Assembly (NCBI GenBank): GCA_040880005.1
Contig: JBBDJG010000015.1
Coordinates: forward strand, 1 to 64,000
DNA length: 64,000 nucleotides
Direction: 5' to 3'
DNA from: JBBDJG01 sp040880005
GTDB lineage: Bacteria; Actinomycetota; Thermoleophilia; Solirubrobacterales; JBBDJG01
The number at the start of each line of letters is the position of its first letter. The stretch's first letter is position 1. The position numbers and the translations under genes were made by a program. The notes under the pieces are model-generated. The model was not told the DNA's origin. It saw nothing but the letters and a program-made list of their open reading frames with translations, and searched no databases. This document shows, piece after piece, positions 34,668-43,738 of this stretch.

Positions 34668-36147
34668 TGTCAGCGGGCAGCGGAAAGTGTCCGAGCACCG
34701 CGGGCGCCACGTCGCCGATCGACCATTGAGGCCGCTCCTGCGCTCCATCGCGCTCCAGATCCGGCCCGCAGTTGACGAAAGCCAGCGGGCCGAGCGAGTC
34801 GCCACGGCGCAGCGAGCCGTGGCTGCCCCCTGGAACGTGCGTCACGCCACCCCAGTCCGTGAACTCGTAGCCGAGCGCGGCGGACAGCAACAGGTCGCCG
34901 CTGCTGGGCGCGCGCAGAGCCGACCAAAGACGAGCAAGCGCATCCGGATAGACACGACTGGAGATCAGCTCCCCGTCGCGCTCGAGCTGCAGCGCCTCGA
35001 GATGACCGTCGACGTCCCAGCCGCCGCCGCGCAGATCCGAACAGCCCGACCCGGGCCTGAAGCGCAACTCGCCGTGGTCGCTGCGCACGCATCCCTCATC
35101 ACCCTCGATCCACGCCAGCAGCTCGACGCCCTCCAGAGAGCGCAGGCGCCTCGTCACCCGCCGCAAACGTGTCTGCCGGTCTCCGCGCTCACCGAGCAGA
35201 TAGACCATCGCGGCACGTGCTCCGGGCGAGACCGCGAGCTCGGCCGACCGGGGCTCGGGATCGTCGGGCCCCAACACCCGCCAGTCATCGGCCAGCGCAG
35301 CGACAAGCGGAATCCTTTCCGTAACCGGCGTCTGCGCGTGATCCGCCATCAGGATCACGGCGCGATCCGACAGGAAGCGATCCAAGCCTCCCGCGGCGGT
35401 CGCGAGTTTCATCAGATAGCGATCCGCGCGGGCGATCGAGTCGACCGTGGCCCCCGGACCGTGACTGTGCGAATGGTGGTCGTTGTCCGGCAACGAAAAC
35501 AGCATGAAGTCGTAGAGATCGCGCCGTTCGAGGTACTCGCCGACGCAGGCCGAGTACGGATCGCGCGTTCCCGGACGCGCGAGCGTTGGCTGGCAATCGA
35601 CGGGCCGGGAGGTGAACAGCTCGCCGTAGAACAGCTCCGACGGGCCGTAAACGGCGTGCCGAAAGTTTGCCGCCTGCGCGGCGCGTCGCCACCAGCCCTC
35701 GAGAGCAAGCTCGTGTCGCGTATGTCCACGGTAGATCAGATACGGAGTGCAGGCCGTCCGCACGCCACGGTCGTCGAGCAGCTCGAAGAAAGTCGATACC
35801 CGGCGACTGAGGTGCTCGAAGTTCATGTTGTAAACGATGTCCGTGAGCGTCCGGCAAAGCCCGAACGTTCGCGTGGAGGCGAGCGAGGACCCATACTCGA
35901 CGTAGCGCGACTCCCCGCGGTGATACCAGTTGATCGCCGGCACGTTGTGCTCGGATAGCTGTTCCCCGGTCGTGATCGTCGCCGATGCGACCGGCGTCAC
36001 CGAGGGGAAGGTGCTGACACAGTCCGGCAAGTAGGTTCCGCGACGCAGGATCTCGGCGAACGCCGGTGCTCTGTTCTCGACGATCGCGTGCTCGAGCATC
36101 GCAGGCTTGAGCGCATCCACGACTATCAGGATGAGCTTGGTGGTCAC
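34657..36147 (-). CDS. type I phosphodiesterase/nucleotide pyrophosphatase family protein
   Basis: Alkaline-phosphatase-superfamily hydrolase, 496 residues. Metal and nucleophile motifs: IVVDALKPAMLEHA, STFPSVTPVASATITTG (nucleophile region), DNDHHSHSHG, MADHAQTPV and GGSHGSLRRGD. No signal peptide, so cytosolic. A phosphate ester of a lipid-linked sugar or nucleotide is a plausible substrate given the GtrA and GT-C-like neighbours, but that is inference. Lies 4 bases after the DUF4126 gene. Confidence 0.88.
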   Translation of the reverse strand: MTTKLILIVVDALKPAMLEHAIVENRAPAFAEILRRGTYLPDCVSTFPSVTPVASATITTGEQLSEHNVPAINWYHRGESRYVEYGSSLASTRTFGLCRTLTDIVYNMNFEHLSRRVSTFFELLDDRGVRTACTPYLIYRGHTRHELALEGWWRRAAQAANFRHAVYGPSELFYGELFTSRPVDCQPTLARPGTRDPYSACVGEYLERRDLYDFMLFSLPDNDHHSHSHGPGATVDSIARADRYLMKLATAAGGLDRFLSDRAVILMADHAQTPVTERIPLVAALADDWRVLGPDDPEPRSAELAVSPGARAAMVYLLGERGDRQTRLRRVTRRLRSLEGVELLAWIEGDEGCVRSDHGELRFRPGSGCSDLRGGGWDVDGHLEALQLERDGELISSRVYPDALARLWSALRAPSSGDLLLSAALGYEFTDWGGVTHVPGGSHGSLRRGDSLGPLAFVNCGPDLERDGAQERPQWSIGDVAPAVLGHFPLPADNGR

Positions 36148-36151
36148 GTTC

Positions 36152-36748
36152 TCACCTCAGTACGCGTAAGCCCTGATACTTCTTGCCACCGCGGCGGCGA
36201 TCGTTGACCAGCACCCACACGCAGAACGCGAGCGGCAGGTAAACGATCGGGGGCACCAGCAGCGCGACCGCCGCAACGGCCAGCGCGGCTGCGTCCCCAT
36301 ACAGATCAAGCAAGCCGGCCGCACGCTGTTTCCCGCGCGCCGCGAGGCGATCGCTTGCGCCGCCAATGAAGGCGCGCGTGGCATAGAAGCCCAGCACCGC
36401 GCAGACAGCGCCGGCGATCAGGCCTGCGCAAAGTCCGGCGGTACCGGCGTAGCCCTCGGCCGCCAGCGAGCCGGCTAGCTCGAGCGCGCCCAGCGTGGCC
36501 GCCACAACTGCCATCGGCATCGTAGGAAGCCGGCGCGGCGGGCGTTCATAGACAGTCGTGGCGACGACCAGCGCGACCAGCGTGGCCATGAAGGGAACCG
36601 ACTGCAGGAACTCCCAGCCGCTGCCGTCGAAGTCGATTCCGATGCCCGCGCGCGCGAGCAGCGCTACCAGCAACGGCGCGAGGAACGCTCGCGCCCCCGT
36701 TGCAAGCGAGATTCCGACTCCCTGGGATATTGCAATAAATAGGTCCAA
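36152..36748 (-). CDS. DUF4126 family membrane protein
   Basis: 198 residues, about five membrane helices. Opens with ISQGVGISLATGARAFLAPLLVALLARAGIG and has the small-residue-rich pattern (GLCAGLIAGAVCAVLGFYATRAF) that I associate with DUF4126. Function unknown. TTG 36748 is the start; it is the first gene of the leftward cluster down to 32231. Confidence 0.75.
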   Translation of the reverse strand: MDLFIAISQGVGISLATGARAFLAPLLVALLARAGIGIDFDGSGWEFLQSVPFMATLVALVVATTVYERPPRRLPTMPMAVVAATLGALELAGSLAAEGYAGTAGLCAGLIAGAVCAVLGFYATRAFIGGASDRLAARGKQRAAGLLDLYGDAAALAVAAVALLVPPIVYLPLAFCVWVLVNDRRRGGKKYQGLRVLR

Positions 36749-36790
36749 TGCCGTATCTGTTTCACGGGTTTGCCGGGAGAAAGGTCCGAT

Positions 36791-36810
36791 CCTCTATCTT
36801 GCAGTAGAGG
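36791..36810. promoter_or_regulatory. inverted repeat in the DUF4126/aminotransferase divergent gap
   Basis: CCTCTA-N8-TAGAGG, 17 bases upstream of the aminotransferase ATG. It is placed as an operator or leader hairpin for the rightward gene. Seen directly; role inferred. Confidence 0.35.
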
Positions 36811-36826
36811 AACCCGGCCCGACGAT

Positions 36827-38197
36827 ATGAGCGATCGGCAGCATACGACCAGTCACGAGATCGAGCGCTACGCCGGTCTGTTTGCAAACCGCACGCATGG
36901 AATGCGGTCCTCCGCGATGCGCGATCTGATGGCGATCACCGCGCGACCGGAGATCATCTCGCTGGCGGGCGGCCTGCCGGACACCTCGACCTTCCCACCC
37001 GACACTTTCGCCGCGATTACCGACCGCATCGCACGCGAGTCCTGTGCCGCTGCGCTGCAGTACGGCCCGACCGAGGGGTTCGAGCAAACCAAGCTGCGCA
37101 TCTGCGAGGTCATGCGCGAGGAGAACATGCGTGCCGACCCCAACGACATCATCGTCACGACCGGTGGGCAGCAGGTGATCGACCTCGTGACAAAGACGTT
37201 CGTGGACCCGGGCGACGTGGTCATCTGCGAGGCGCCCACCTACCCAGGCGCGGTCCCGACCTTCCAGAGCTACGAGGCCGACGTCGTGCAGATCGAGATG
37301 GACTCCGACGGCATGCGGATAGATCTGCTCGAGGAGACGCTCGACCAACTCGAGCGCGAGGGCCGAACGCCGAAGTTCGTTTATACCGTGCCGACCTTCC
37401 AGAACCCTGCCGGCGTGACGATGTCGGCACCGCGGCGACAGCGCCTGGTGCAGATCGCCAAGCAGCGTGAGCTGATCGTGTTGGAGGACAACCCCTACGG
37501 CCTGTTGCGCTACGAGGGCGACCCGCTGCCGCCCCTGTATTCGCTCGATGGCGGTGAGTACGTGCTCTACCTGGGCACGTTCTCCAAGATCTTTTCGCCC
37601 GGGATCCGCGTCGGTTGGATCGTTGCGCCCGGTCCGGTGCTGGCCAAGATCAACCTCGGCAAGCAGGCTGCCGACCTGTGCACGTCCTCGCTCACCCAGC
37701 AGGTCGTGGACGTCTATTTCGCCGAAGGTCGCTGGCAGCAATACCTGCAGGACCTGCGCGAGATCTACCGCAAGCGCCGCGAGACGATGCTCAACGCTCT
37801 TGCCGAATTCTTTCCCCGCGAGGCAGAGTGGACGCGGCCGGAGGGCGGTCTGTTCATCTGGGCCACGCTGCCTGAGTTCATCAACACCGAGGACCTGCTC
37901 GCCAAGGCGTTGCAGAAAGAGCAGGTCGCATTCGTGCCGGGCTCGGCCGCCTACGTGGACGGTCGCGGCGGCAGCTCGATGCGACTCAACTTCTCCGGCG
38001 TGGACGCCGACCAGATCTGGGAGGGAGTGCGCCGGATCGGCAAGGTCGTCAGGGAGCAGATCGACCTCTACTCCACCTTCGGAGGCGCGCCCGCGGCGGC
38101 TGACAGCGACGAGCAGCCGGCCGTCCCCGCCGAGCCGGAAAACGTTGTGCGGCTGCCCCAGCGTCCACGCTCACACCGCGACGCGCAGGGCTCGTGA
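36827..38197 (+). CDS. PLP-dependent aminotransferase, class I/II, 2-aminoadipate/LysN-like
   Basis: 456 residues. Features: ISLAGGLPDTSTFP, LQYGPTEGFEQTKLRI, VTTGGQQVIDLVTKTFVDPGD, EDNPYGLLRYEG, and the PLP-Lys block LGTFSKIFSPGIRVGW. This set is typical of the multi-substrate aminotransferases near LysN and GntR-fused MocR enzymes. ATG 36827 chosen. A 40-residue acidic/polar tail follows the fold. ddl starts in its stop codon (GTGA), which hints at D-amino-acid or cell-wall metabolism; the substrate is not determined. Confidence 0.88.
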   Translation: MSDRQHTTSHEIERYAGLFANRTHGMRSSAMRDLMAITARPEIISLAGGLPDTSTFPPDTFAAITDRIARESCAAALQYGPTEGFEQTKLRICEVMREENMRADPNDIIVTTGGQQVIDLVTKTFVDPGDVVICEAPTYPGAVPTFQSYEADVVQIEMDSDGMRIDLLEETLDQLEREGRTPKFVYTVPTFQNPAGVTMSAPRRQRLVQIAKQRELIVLEDNPYGLLRYEGDPLPPLYSLDGGEYVLYLGTFSKIFSPGIRVGWIVAPGPVLAKINLGKQAADLCTSSLTQQVVDVYFAEGRWQQYLQDLREIYRKRRETMLNALAEFFPREAEWTRPEGGLFIWATLPEFINTEDLLAKALQKEQVAFVPGSAAYVDGRGGSSMRLNFSGVDADQIWEGVRRIGKVVREQIDLYSTFGGAPAAADSDEQPAVPAEPENVVRLPQRPRSHRDAQGS

Positions 38198-39162
38198 ACG
38201 CGCGGCGCGTCGCCGTGCTAAAGGGCGGCGCCTCACTCGAGCGCCAGGTGTCGCTGCGGTCTGCGGCGCGCGTCGAAGACGCGCTCGAGCGTCTCGGAGC
38301 GGTCGTCACGTCGATCGACGTCGATGGTGAACTGGTCGAGCGGCTGCGCGACTGCGACCCGGAGGTTGCGTTCGTGGCACTCCACGGACGGGGCGGGGAG
38401 GACGGCACCGTCCAGGAGCTGCTCGAGATCATCGGCACCGCCTACACCGGATCCGGCGTGCTCGCCTGCATGGTCTGCATGGACAAGGTGCTCACCAAGC
38501 ACCTGCTGAAAGGCGCGGGGCTGCCGACCGCGGACTTCTTCGCCTTCAATCAAACGGCCTTCAAGGACTTCGGCGCGGCCAAGGCGCTGCCGGCGATCGA
38601 GCAGCAGCTCGGCTTTCCGATCGTGGTCAAGCCGGCTGCACAGGGCTCCGCGCTCGGCATCAAGTTCGCCGCCTCGCCCGAGGACGTGCCCGAGGCTCTG
38701 ATCTCCGCGTTCAGCTACGACGACCGTGTGCTGCTCGAGCGCCACATAGAGGGACGTGAGCTGGCGGTCGGGGTGGTCGGCCCGACCGACTCGCCCAGTG
38801 CGCTCCCGGTTGTGGAAGCGGTCCCGAAGCAAGAGTCGCGTTTCGACTTCGAGGCGCGTTACGAGATCGGCAAGACCGACTACGTCTGTCCCGCCGAGCT
38901 GACTCCCGAGCTGGCCGCTCGCGCGCAGGAAGTTGCCGTGGGCACCTACCGACTACTCGGCTGCGACGGCTTCGCCCGCGTTGACATGATTCTCGGCGTC
39001 GAGGAAGGTCTTCAGGTGCTCGAGGTGCAGGCGATCCCCGGCCTCACCGAGACAAGCCTCTTCCCGATGGCCGCCGAGGCGGAGGGCATGACCTTCGACC
39101 AGCTCGTCGAGCGACTGGCCGAACTGGCGCTCGCGCGCTCCGCGCAGACGGTCAGTAGCTGA
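38194..39162 (+). CDS. ddl: D-alanine-D-alanine ligase
   Basis: Makes the D-Ala-D-Ala end of peptidoglycan precursors. ATP-grasp fold: VAVLKGGASLERQVSLRSA, VALHGRGGEDGTVQ, YTGSGVLACMVCMDK, VVKPAAQGSALGI and GCDGFARVDMIL. The metal-site segment normally written EVNTxPGMT reads EVQAIPGLT, replacing the Mg-binding Asn by Gln. 322 residues from GTG 38194, overlapping the aminotransferase stop as GTGA. Confidence 0.93.
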   Translation: MNARRVAVLKGGASLERQVSLRSAARVEDALERLGAVVTSIDVDGELVERLRDCDPEVAFVALHGRGGEDGTVQELLEIIGTAYTGSGVLACMVCMDKVLTKHLLKGAGLPTADFFAFNQTAFKDFGAAKALPAIEQQLGFPIVVKPAAQGSALGIKFAASPEDVPEALISAFSYDDRVLLERHIEGRELAVGVVGPTDSPSALPVVEAVPKQESRFDFEARYEIGKTDYVCPAELTPELAARAQEVAVGTYRLLGCDGFARVDMILGVEEGLQVLEVQAIPGLTETSLFPMAAEAEGMTFDQLVERLAELALARSAQTVSS

Positions 39163-39515
39163 ATAACGCTTCGACCCTGTGCACCCTCAACGTCGAACAA
39201 CGGGGGTGAGTCGCCCCCTCGACCCCGTTCACCNNNNNNNNNNNNNNNNNNNNNNNNNNNNNNNNNNNNNNNNNNNNNNNNNNNNNNNNNNNNNNNNNNN
39301 NNNNNNNNNNNNNNNNNNNNNNNNNNNNNNNNNCTTCGAGGTCGAATGACGAGGGGGCTAACGCCCCCTTCGATCCCGTTCACCCTTCGAGGTCGAATGA
39401 CGAGGGGGCTAACGCCCCCTTCGATCCCGTTCACCCTTCAAGGTCGAACAACGGGGGGGCTTCGCTCCCTTCGATCCCCCCATGCTGGAGCGTCGGCCTG
39501 ACGGCCGCCGCCAAC
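39163..39515. repeat. 51-bp tandem repeat array with a 100-N assembly gap
   Basis: No gene. Identical 51-bp units at 39334-39384 and 39385-39435, a diverged unit at 39436 to about 39481, and another diverged one at about 39186-39233. Between them are 100 N (39234-39333), a placeholder for unknown length. Each unit contains an inverted GGGGG-CTAACG-CCCCC block. The units are uninterrupted head to tail without spacers, so it is not a CRISPR array. It lies between the convergent ddl and DUF151 genes, where it may stop transcription. Confidence 0.9.
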
Positions 39516-40004
39516 CTATCCTTGTGCGAAGTCTTCCGGCGTGACGTCATCGAGGAACCTCTTGAACTTGTCGACGACCTCCTCCGTGTCCTCGACCTCG
39601 TGCTCGAACTCGATCGCGCTCTCCTGTATGACGTCGTCGGCCGCAAAGATCGGCGCCGATGTGCGTACCGCCAGCGCGAGCGCGTCGGAGGGTCGCGAGT
39701 CGATCTCGACCTCCTGGCCGCCATTGACACGTAACGTGATCGAAGCGAAGAACGTATTGTCACGCAACTCCGTCACCGAGACACGGGCGCAGGTCGTGTC
39801 CAGCTCGCTCATCATGTCGTTGATCAGGTCGTGAGTCATCGGTCGCGGGGTTGTCGCGCCCTGTAGCTTCATCAGAATTGCCGCAGCCTCCGGATGACCG
39901 ATCCAGATCGGCAAGAACTTATTCCCATCGACGGTCTTGAGCAGCACGATCGGCTGCTTGCCGACCATGTCGAAGCTCACTCCGTAGATGACCATCTCTT
40001 GCAC
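39516..40004 (-). CDS. DUF151 bifunctional nuclease-family protein
   Basis: 162 residues of the BFN/DUF151 family: VSFDMVGKQPIVLLKTVDGNKFLPIWIGHPEAAAI, then THDLINDMM, ITLRVNGGQEVEIDSRPSDALALAVRTSAPIFA. Plant members have nuclease activity; the bacterial role is unclear. The acidic tail (HEVEDTEEVVDKFKRFLDD) matches other actinobacterial members. Confidence 0.93.
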   Translation of the reverse strand: MQEMVIYGVSFDMVGKQPIVLLKTVDGNKFLPIWIGHPEAAAILMKLQGATTPRPMTHDLINDMMSELDTTCARVSVTELRDNTFFASITLRVNGGQEVEIDSRPSDALALAVRTSAPIFAADDVIQESAIEFEHEVEDTEEVVDKFKRFLDDVTPEDFAQG

Positions 40005-40020
40005 CGATTCAAGCCCCTAA

Positions 40021-40035
40021 CTAGTGGTCCACTAG
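40021..40035. repeat. minimal CTAGTGG-T-CCACTAG palindrome
   Basis: A perfect 15-base palindrome that joins the two outermost 7-base ends of the structured element family (copies B and C) with a single base between. It sits between two co-directional minus-strand genes, like the full elements. It may be a deletion remnant or an empty target. It could also be an operator, since it lies 16 bases upstream of the DUF151 gene. Confidence 0.5.
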
Positions 40036-40091
40036 GTTGGCGCGCATTATATGAAGGGAAGCGTGCGTAGGCGCAACCCTCGTGTGCACGA

Positions 40092-41822
40092 TCAGGCAGC
40101 CTGCGCGGCTGGCACCGTCTTGCCACGCGAAAGAGCGCGCAGGAACGCATCGACGACGGTGGGGTCGAACTGCGAGCCGGAACATCGCGCCAGCTCCTCT
40201 CGCGCCCGCTCGTCTCCCATCGCGCGCCGATAGACGCGGTCCGCCGTCATCGCCTCGTAGGCGTCGGCGACGGACAGTATCCGGGCGGCGAGGGGAATCT
40301 GGTCGTCTCGCAGCGCATTTGGATAGCCCCGACCGTCAGGGCGTTCCTGGTGCGCCAGCACCCATTCGCGGATGTCCTCGAAATCGGCGCCTTCGAGAAT
40401 CCTCGCTCCGATCTCCGGGTGCCTCTTCATCACCTGCCACTCCTCGTCGTCGAGCGGTCCCGGCTTGCACAGCACGGAATCGGGCACACCGACCTTGCCG
40501 ACATCGTGGAGGATCCCCGCGAGCCGAACGCGCTCAATCAGGTCGGCCGGCAATCTCAGCTCGCGCGCGGTCATCTCCGCGTAGCGACCGACGGTCTGGG
40601 AGTGCTTGGCGGTTCCGGCGTCACGCACGTCGAGCGCCTCCGCGAGCGCCAGCACGGTCGCCAGCCGCATCTCGTCACTGGAATCGTGCGTCCCCTCGCC
40701 GAAGGTTCCGGCGATCTCCGGATTGTGCACGATCGAGCGGTTGCGGCCGAGAGCCTTGGCCGCGTACAGTGCCTGGTCCGCGGCGTGCAGCAGCTCGCGT
40801 GTGTTGCGGCCGTGCTCGGGAACCGTCGCGATGCCGAAGCTGATCGTGATCGGGACGGGTTGATTGCGGTAGGCGTTGCCGATCTGGCTGCGCAGCTCCT
40901 CCGCCACCGCGTACGCCGCATCAGTGTCGCATCGCGGAAGCACGAGCGCGAACTCCTCGCCGCCGATGCGCGCCGCTCCTCGCGAGGCCAGTTCCGATCC
41001 CGCGAAGAAGGCGCTCAGGCCGGCGAGCGTCTGGTCGGCCACCTCATAGCCGAAGCGGTCGTTGATCTCCTTGAAGCGATCGAGGTCACCGACCACCAGG
41101 CTCAGCTCGGTACCGGTGTCGAGCGCCAGCGGCAGCTCGCATTGGAGTAATTCGTGAAACCCCCGACGATTCAGCAGACCCGTGAGGTCGTCGGTGCGCG
41201 CGGTCGCGGAGAGTCGCGTCACCAGCCGGTCTACACGCTCGCGCAGCGACACGATCACGAGGCCCGCGACCGTCAGGGATCCAACACTTATCAACCAGGC
41301 CTCGACCGCGTCCCCGGGCGGCGGACGCTGCCACAACACGAGCGCGTAGCACACAGCGACGAACGCGAGCTGGGCGATCGCAGCACGACGCGAGAAGAAA
41401 TAGCACGTGTAGAGCGCGATCCACAGGTAGTAGAGCACGTAGACGTTCGATGTGTTGCCCCAGAAGTAGATCGTGGACGAGATCAGCACCGTGGCGACGA
41501 AAGCGATCACCGGGTAGCCGGACTCGGGGATCCAACGACCGCCGAACCAGAGCACCGCGGCCACCAGGTAGGCACAGCCCGCCGTGGCCAGCAAGGCCCC
41601 GGTGTTGCCTTGGGGTGGTTGGAACGCCACGAGCGCGACCAAGCCGAGCGTCGCCCCGACGACGAGCAATCCCGCGGCGAGCTTCGGCATCAGAGCACGC
41701 TTGCGCATTTGCCGGTCCGATCCGCGCGGCCCGTGCGCCTGGCTCAGCCTTTCGGCGTTGTCGCGCACGGCAAAGAATCCCGTTGCGCCGGTTTCGTCAC
41801 GTTCTGGCATCCGTTTCCCCAC
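40092..41822 (-). CDS. membrane GGDEF and HD-GYP domain protein
   Basis: Cyclic di-GMP enzyme, 576 residues. Six or so N-terminal membrane helices (about 45-205), then a GGDEF domain (TDDLTGLLNRRGF ... ARIGGEEFALVLP; GGEEF is the active form), then an HD-GYP domain (LAGILHDVGKVGVPD, HQERPDGRGYP). It carries intact signatures for both synthesis and hydrolysis; one of the two may be regulatory. No partner genes adjacent. Confidence 0.94.
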   Translation of the reverse strand: MGKRMPERDETGATGFFAVRDNAERLSQAHGPRGSDRQMRKRALMPKLAAGLLVVGATLGLVALVAFQPPQGNTGALLATAGCAYLVAAVLWFGGRWIPESGYPVIAFVATVLISSTIYFWGNTSNVYVLYYLWIALYTCYFFSRRAAIAQLAFVAVCYALVLWQRPPPGDAVEAWLISVGSLTVAGLVIVSLRERVDRLVTRLSATARTDDLTGLLNRRGFHELLQCELPLALDTGTELSLVVGDLDRFKEINDRFGYEVADQTLAGLSAFFAGSELASRGAARIGGEEFALVLPRCDTDAAYAVAEELRSQIGNAYRNQPVPITISFGIATVPEHGRNTRELLHAADQALYAAKALGRNRSIVHNPEIAGTFGEGTHDSSDEMRLATVLALAEALDVRDAGTAKHSQTVGRYAEMTARELRLPADLIERVRLAGILHDVGKVGVPDSVLCKPGPLDDEEWQVMKRHPEIGARILEGADFEDIREWVLAHQERPDGRGYPNALRDDQIPLAARILSVADAYEAMTADRVYRRAMGDERAREELARCSGSQFDPTVVDAFLRALSRGKTVPAAQAA

Positions 41823-41910
41823 AGAGCGGTATCGGCCTCTGGACCGGCCAGCTATCCGCCGTACGCGCGGCTGGACGATCGTTCTACAAACGCCGGGTCG
41901 ATGCGATAGG

Positions 41911-41984
41911 TGGGCGATCCTGGACTCGAACCAGGGACCTCCTCCTTATCAGAGAGGCGCTCTGACCGACTGAGCTAATCGCCC
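41911..41984 (-). tRNA. tRNA-Ile (GAT)
   Basis: Seventy-four bases, minus strand. Acceptor GGGCGAT/ATCGCCC with discriminator A. D-arm GCTCAGTCGGTCAGAGC. Anticodon loop CTGATAA gives GAT. T-arm CCTGGTTCGAGTCCAGG. No encoded CCA. Confidence 0.97.
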
Positions 41985-42098
41985 TCGAGCTGCGGCCCCA
42001 ATGCCTGGAGCCGCGAGCGATTCTAGTGGAGAGCCTCGCCGGCTCCTTCACTGGTCCTTCCTGTCGTGCGTGCGGCCGCGGTCGGCCAAGCCCATCCC

Positions 42099-42986
42099 TC
42101 AGACCGACAGGGCTCCTGAGATTCGCCGTGCCAGATCACGCACTTCCTCCAAGGTGTCGAACGACATCTCCACGCGCGCTCCCGGCGTGCCCGACGACGA
42201 ACGGCGAAGCCTCACACGCACGTCACTGCCGAACGCAGCACCGAGGGCATCCTCGAGTTCGCGACATGCTTGATCAGCATCGGGGTCGCTGCGCGAAAAG
42301 CGCCCACCACGTGGCTTACCCGGTGCTGTCGCCGTAGTACGAGCCATCGCCTCAGCCTCGCGCACCGACAGCCCGCGATCGCGGACCTCACGCGCGAGCG
42401 TGCGCTGCGCCTGGCGCCCGGATGCTTGGAGAATCGCCCGGCCGTGGCCCTCGGAGATCTCGCCGCTCTCCAGCAGTAAGAGCACTTCGTCGGGCAACTC
42501 GAGCAGACGCGTGAGGTTGGATATCGATGCACGGCTGCGCCCCACCCGACGACCAACCTCCTCCTTGCTGATCCCCAGCTCGTCGACCAACGCAGCACAG
42601 GCACGCGCGGCCTCGATCGGGTTGAGATCCTCGCGTGCCATGTTCTCGATCAGCGCCAGTTCCAAGCGATCGCGCTCCTCCGCGGAGCGCACGAGCGCTG
42701 GGATCCGATCGAGCCCGGCCGTGCGGGCCGCGCGCCAGCGGCGTTCTCCTGCGATCAACTCGTACTGACCGCCGGCGAGGGGACGAACCAGAACAGGCTG
42801 AAGGACGCCGCGCGCCTTGATCGATTCGGCCAGCTCGTTGAGCTCGACCTCTGAAAAGTGGGCGCGCGGCTGTTGCGGGTTCGGCCTTATGAGGTTGAGT
42901 GGTATGCGCTGCAGGCTGTCCTCCGCGGCGCCTGCGGACATCGGCAAGATCGCCGCCAACCCGCGGCCCATTCCTCGCTCAGCCAC
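42099..42986 (-). CDS. parB: chromosome-partitioning protein ParB
   Basis: CTPase clamp that loads at parS and recruits condensin. GRGLAAILP at the N-terminus; RIPLNLIRPNPQQPR; the CTP-binding GERRWRA and ENMAREDLNPIEAA; then the HTH (ISKEEVGRRVGRSRASISNLTRLL) and a C-terminal dimer domain. I start at GTG 42986 because AAGGAGG sits 9 bases upstream, inside parA; ATG 42971 is the alternative. 295 residues. Confidence 0.96.
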   Translation of the reverse strand: MAERGMGRGLAAILPMSAGAAEDSLQRIPLNLIRPNPQQPRAHFSEVELNELAESIKARGVLQPVLVRPLAGGQYELIAGERRWRAARTAGLDRIPALVRSAEERDRLELALIENMAREDLNPIEAARACAALVDELGISKEEVGRRVGRSRASISNLTRLLELPDEVLLLLESGEISEGHGRAILQASGRQAQRTLAREVRDRGLSVREAEAMARTTATAPGKPRGGRFSRSDPDADQACRELEDALGAAFGSDVRVRLRRSSSGTPGARVEMSFDTLEEVRDLARRISGALSV

Positions 42987-43737
42987 GCTCAGCCACCTCC
43001 TTCGCAAGCTCGAAGTATGCATCGGAACCACTGCAGTGAGGATCGTGGTGAATCACCGAGCGACCGTAGCTCGGAGCTTCGCTGATCCTCACGTTGCGAG
43101 GTATCACGGTCTTGAAGACGAGGCTGGGGAAATGCTGGCGCAGTTCCCGTTCCACATCCAGCGCCAGCCGCGTACGCCCGTCGTGCATTGTCAGCAGCAT
43201 GCCCGCGACTTGAAGCTCCGGGTTCAGCTCACGCTGAATCAACGCAAGCGTGTCGAGGAACTGTGCCAGCCCCTCCAGCGCCAGATACTCGGCCTGAACG
43301 GGAACGATGACGCGGTCGGCCGCGACCAGCGCGTTGACCGACAGCGGACCCAGCGACGGTGGGCAATCCAGCACGACCTGGTCGAAGCGATCGCCAACTG
43401 CCGCAAGCTTGGCGCGCAGGCGATTTTCGGAGCCGTCCAACCGTGGCAGCTCCACGGTGGCTCCTGCCAGATCGGGAACCGAGGGAACGAGCGTAAGGTT
43501 CTCGACTCCGCACGGCCTGCCAGCTTCAGTGAGCGTATGCTCACCTAAAAGGCAGGTGTACGTGTTCGGCTCGAGGTCGCGCGGGACGCCCAGCCCTACC
43601 GTCGCGTTGCATTGCGGATCGAGGTCTATCAGCAGCGTCCGGTAGCCGGCCTCGGCGATGCAGGCGGCCATATTGACGGCGGTCGTGGTCTTGCCAACGC
43701 CGCCCTTTTGGTTTGCGACTGCATATACGGTGCTCAT
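42979..43737 (-). CDS. parA: chromosome-partitioning ATPase ParA/Soj
   Basis: Deviant Walker ATPase that moves ParB-parS complexes. Walker A' is NQKGGVGKTTTAVNMA, with the signature Lys. LLIDLDPQCNATVGLG and VLDCPPSLGPLSVNAL are Walker A'' and B. 252 residues with almost no N-terminal extension, the chromosomal Soj type. A parS-like site lies 309 bases upstream. Confidence 0.97.
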   Translation of the reverse strand: MSTVYAVANQKGGVGKTTTAVNMAACIAEAGYRTLLIDLDPQCNATVGLGVPRDLEPNTYTCLLGEHTLTEAGRPCGVENLTLVPSVPDLAGATVELPRLDGSENRLRAKLAAVGDRFDQVVLDCPPSLGPLSVNALVAADRVIVPVQAEYLALEGLAQFLDTLALIQRELNPELQVAGMLLTMHDGRTRLALDVERELRQHFPSLVFKTVIPRNVRISEAPSYGRSVIHHDPHCSGSDAYFELAKEVAERG

Positions 43738-43738
43738 T

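Noticed and set aside
36755..36770. Second parS site (TGTTTCACGGGTTTGC)
   Set aside because: Only the left half matches; the right half of the palindrome is lost.
39334..39481. Possible CRISPR array at the tandem repeats
   Set aside because: Units are directly head to tail with no unique spacers, and no cas genes are present.
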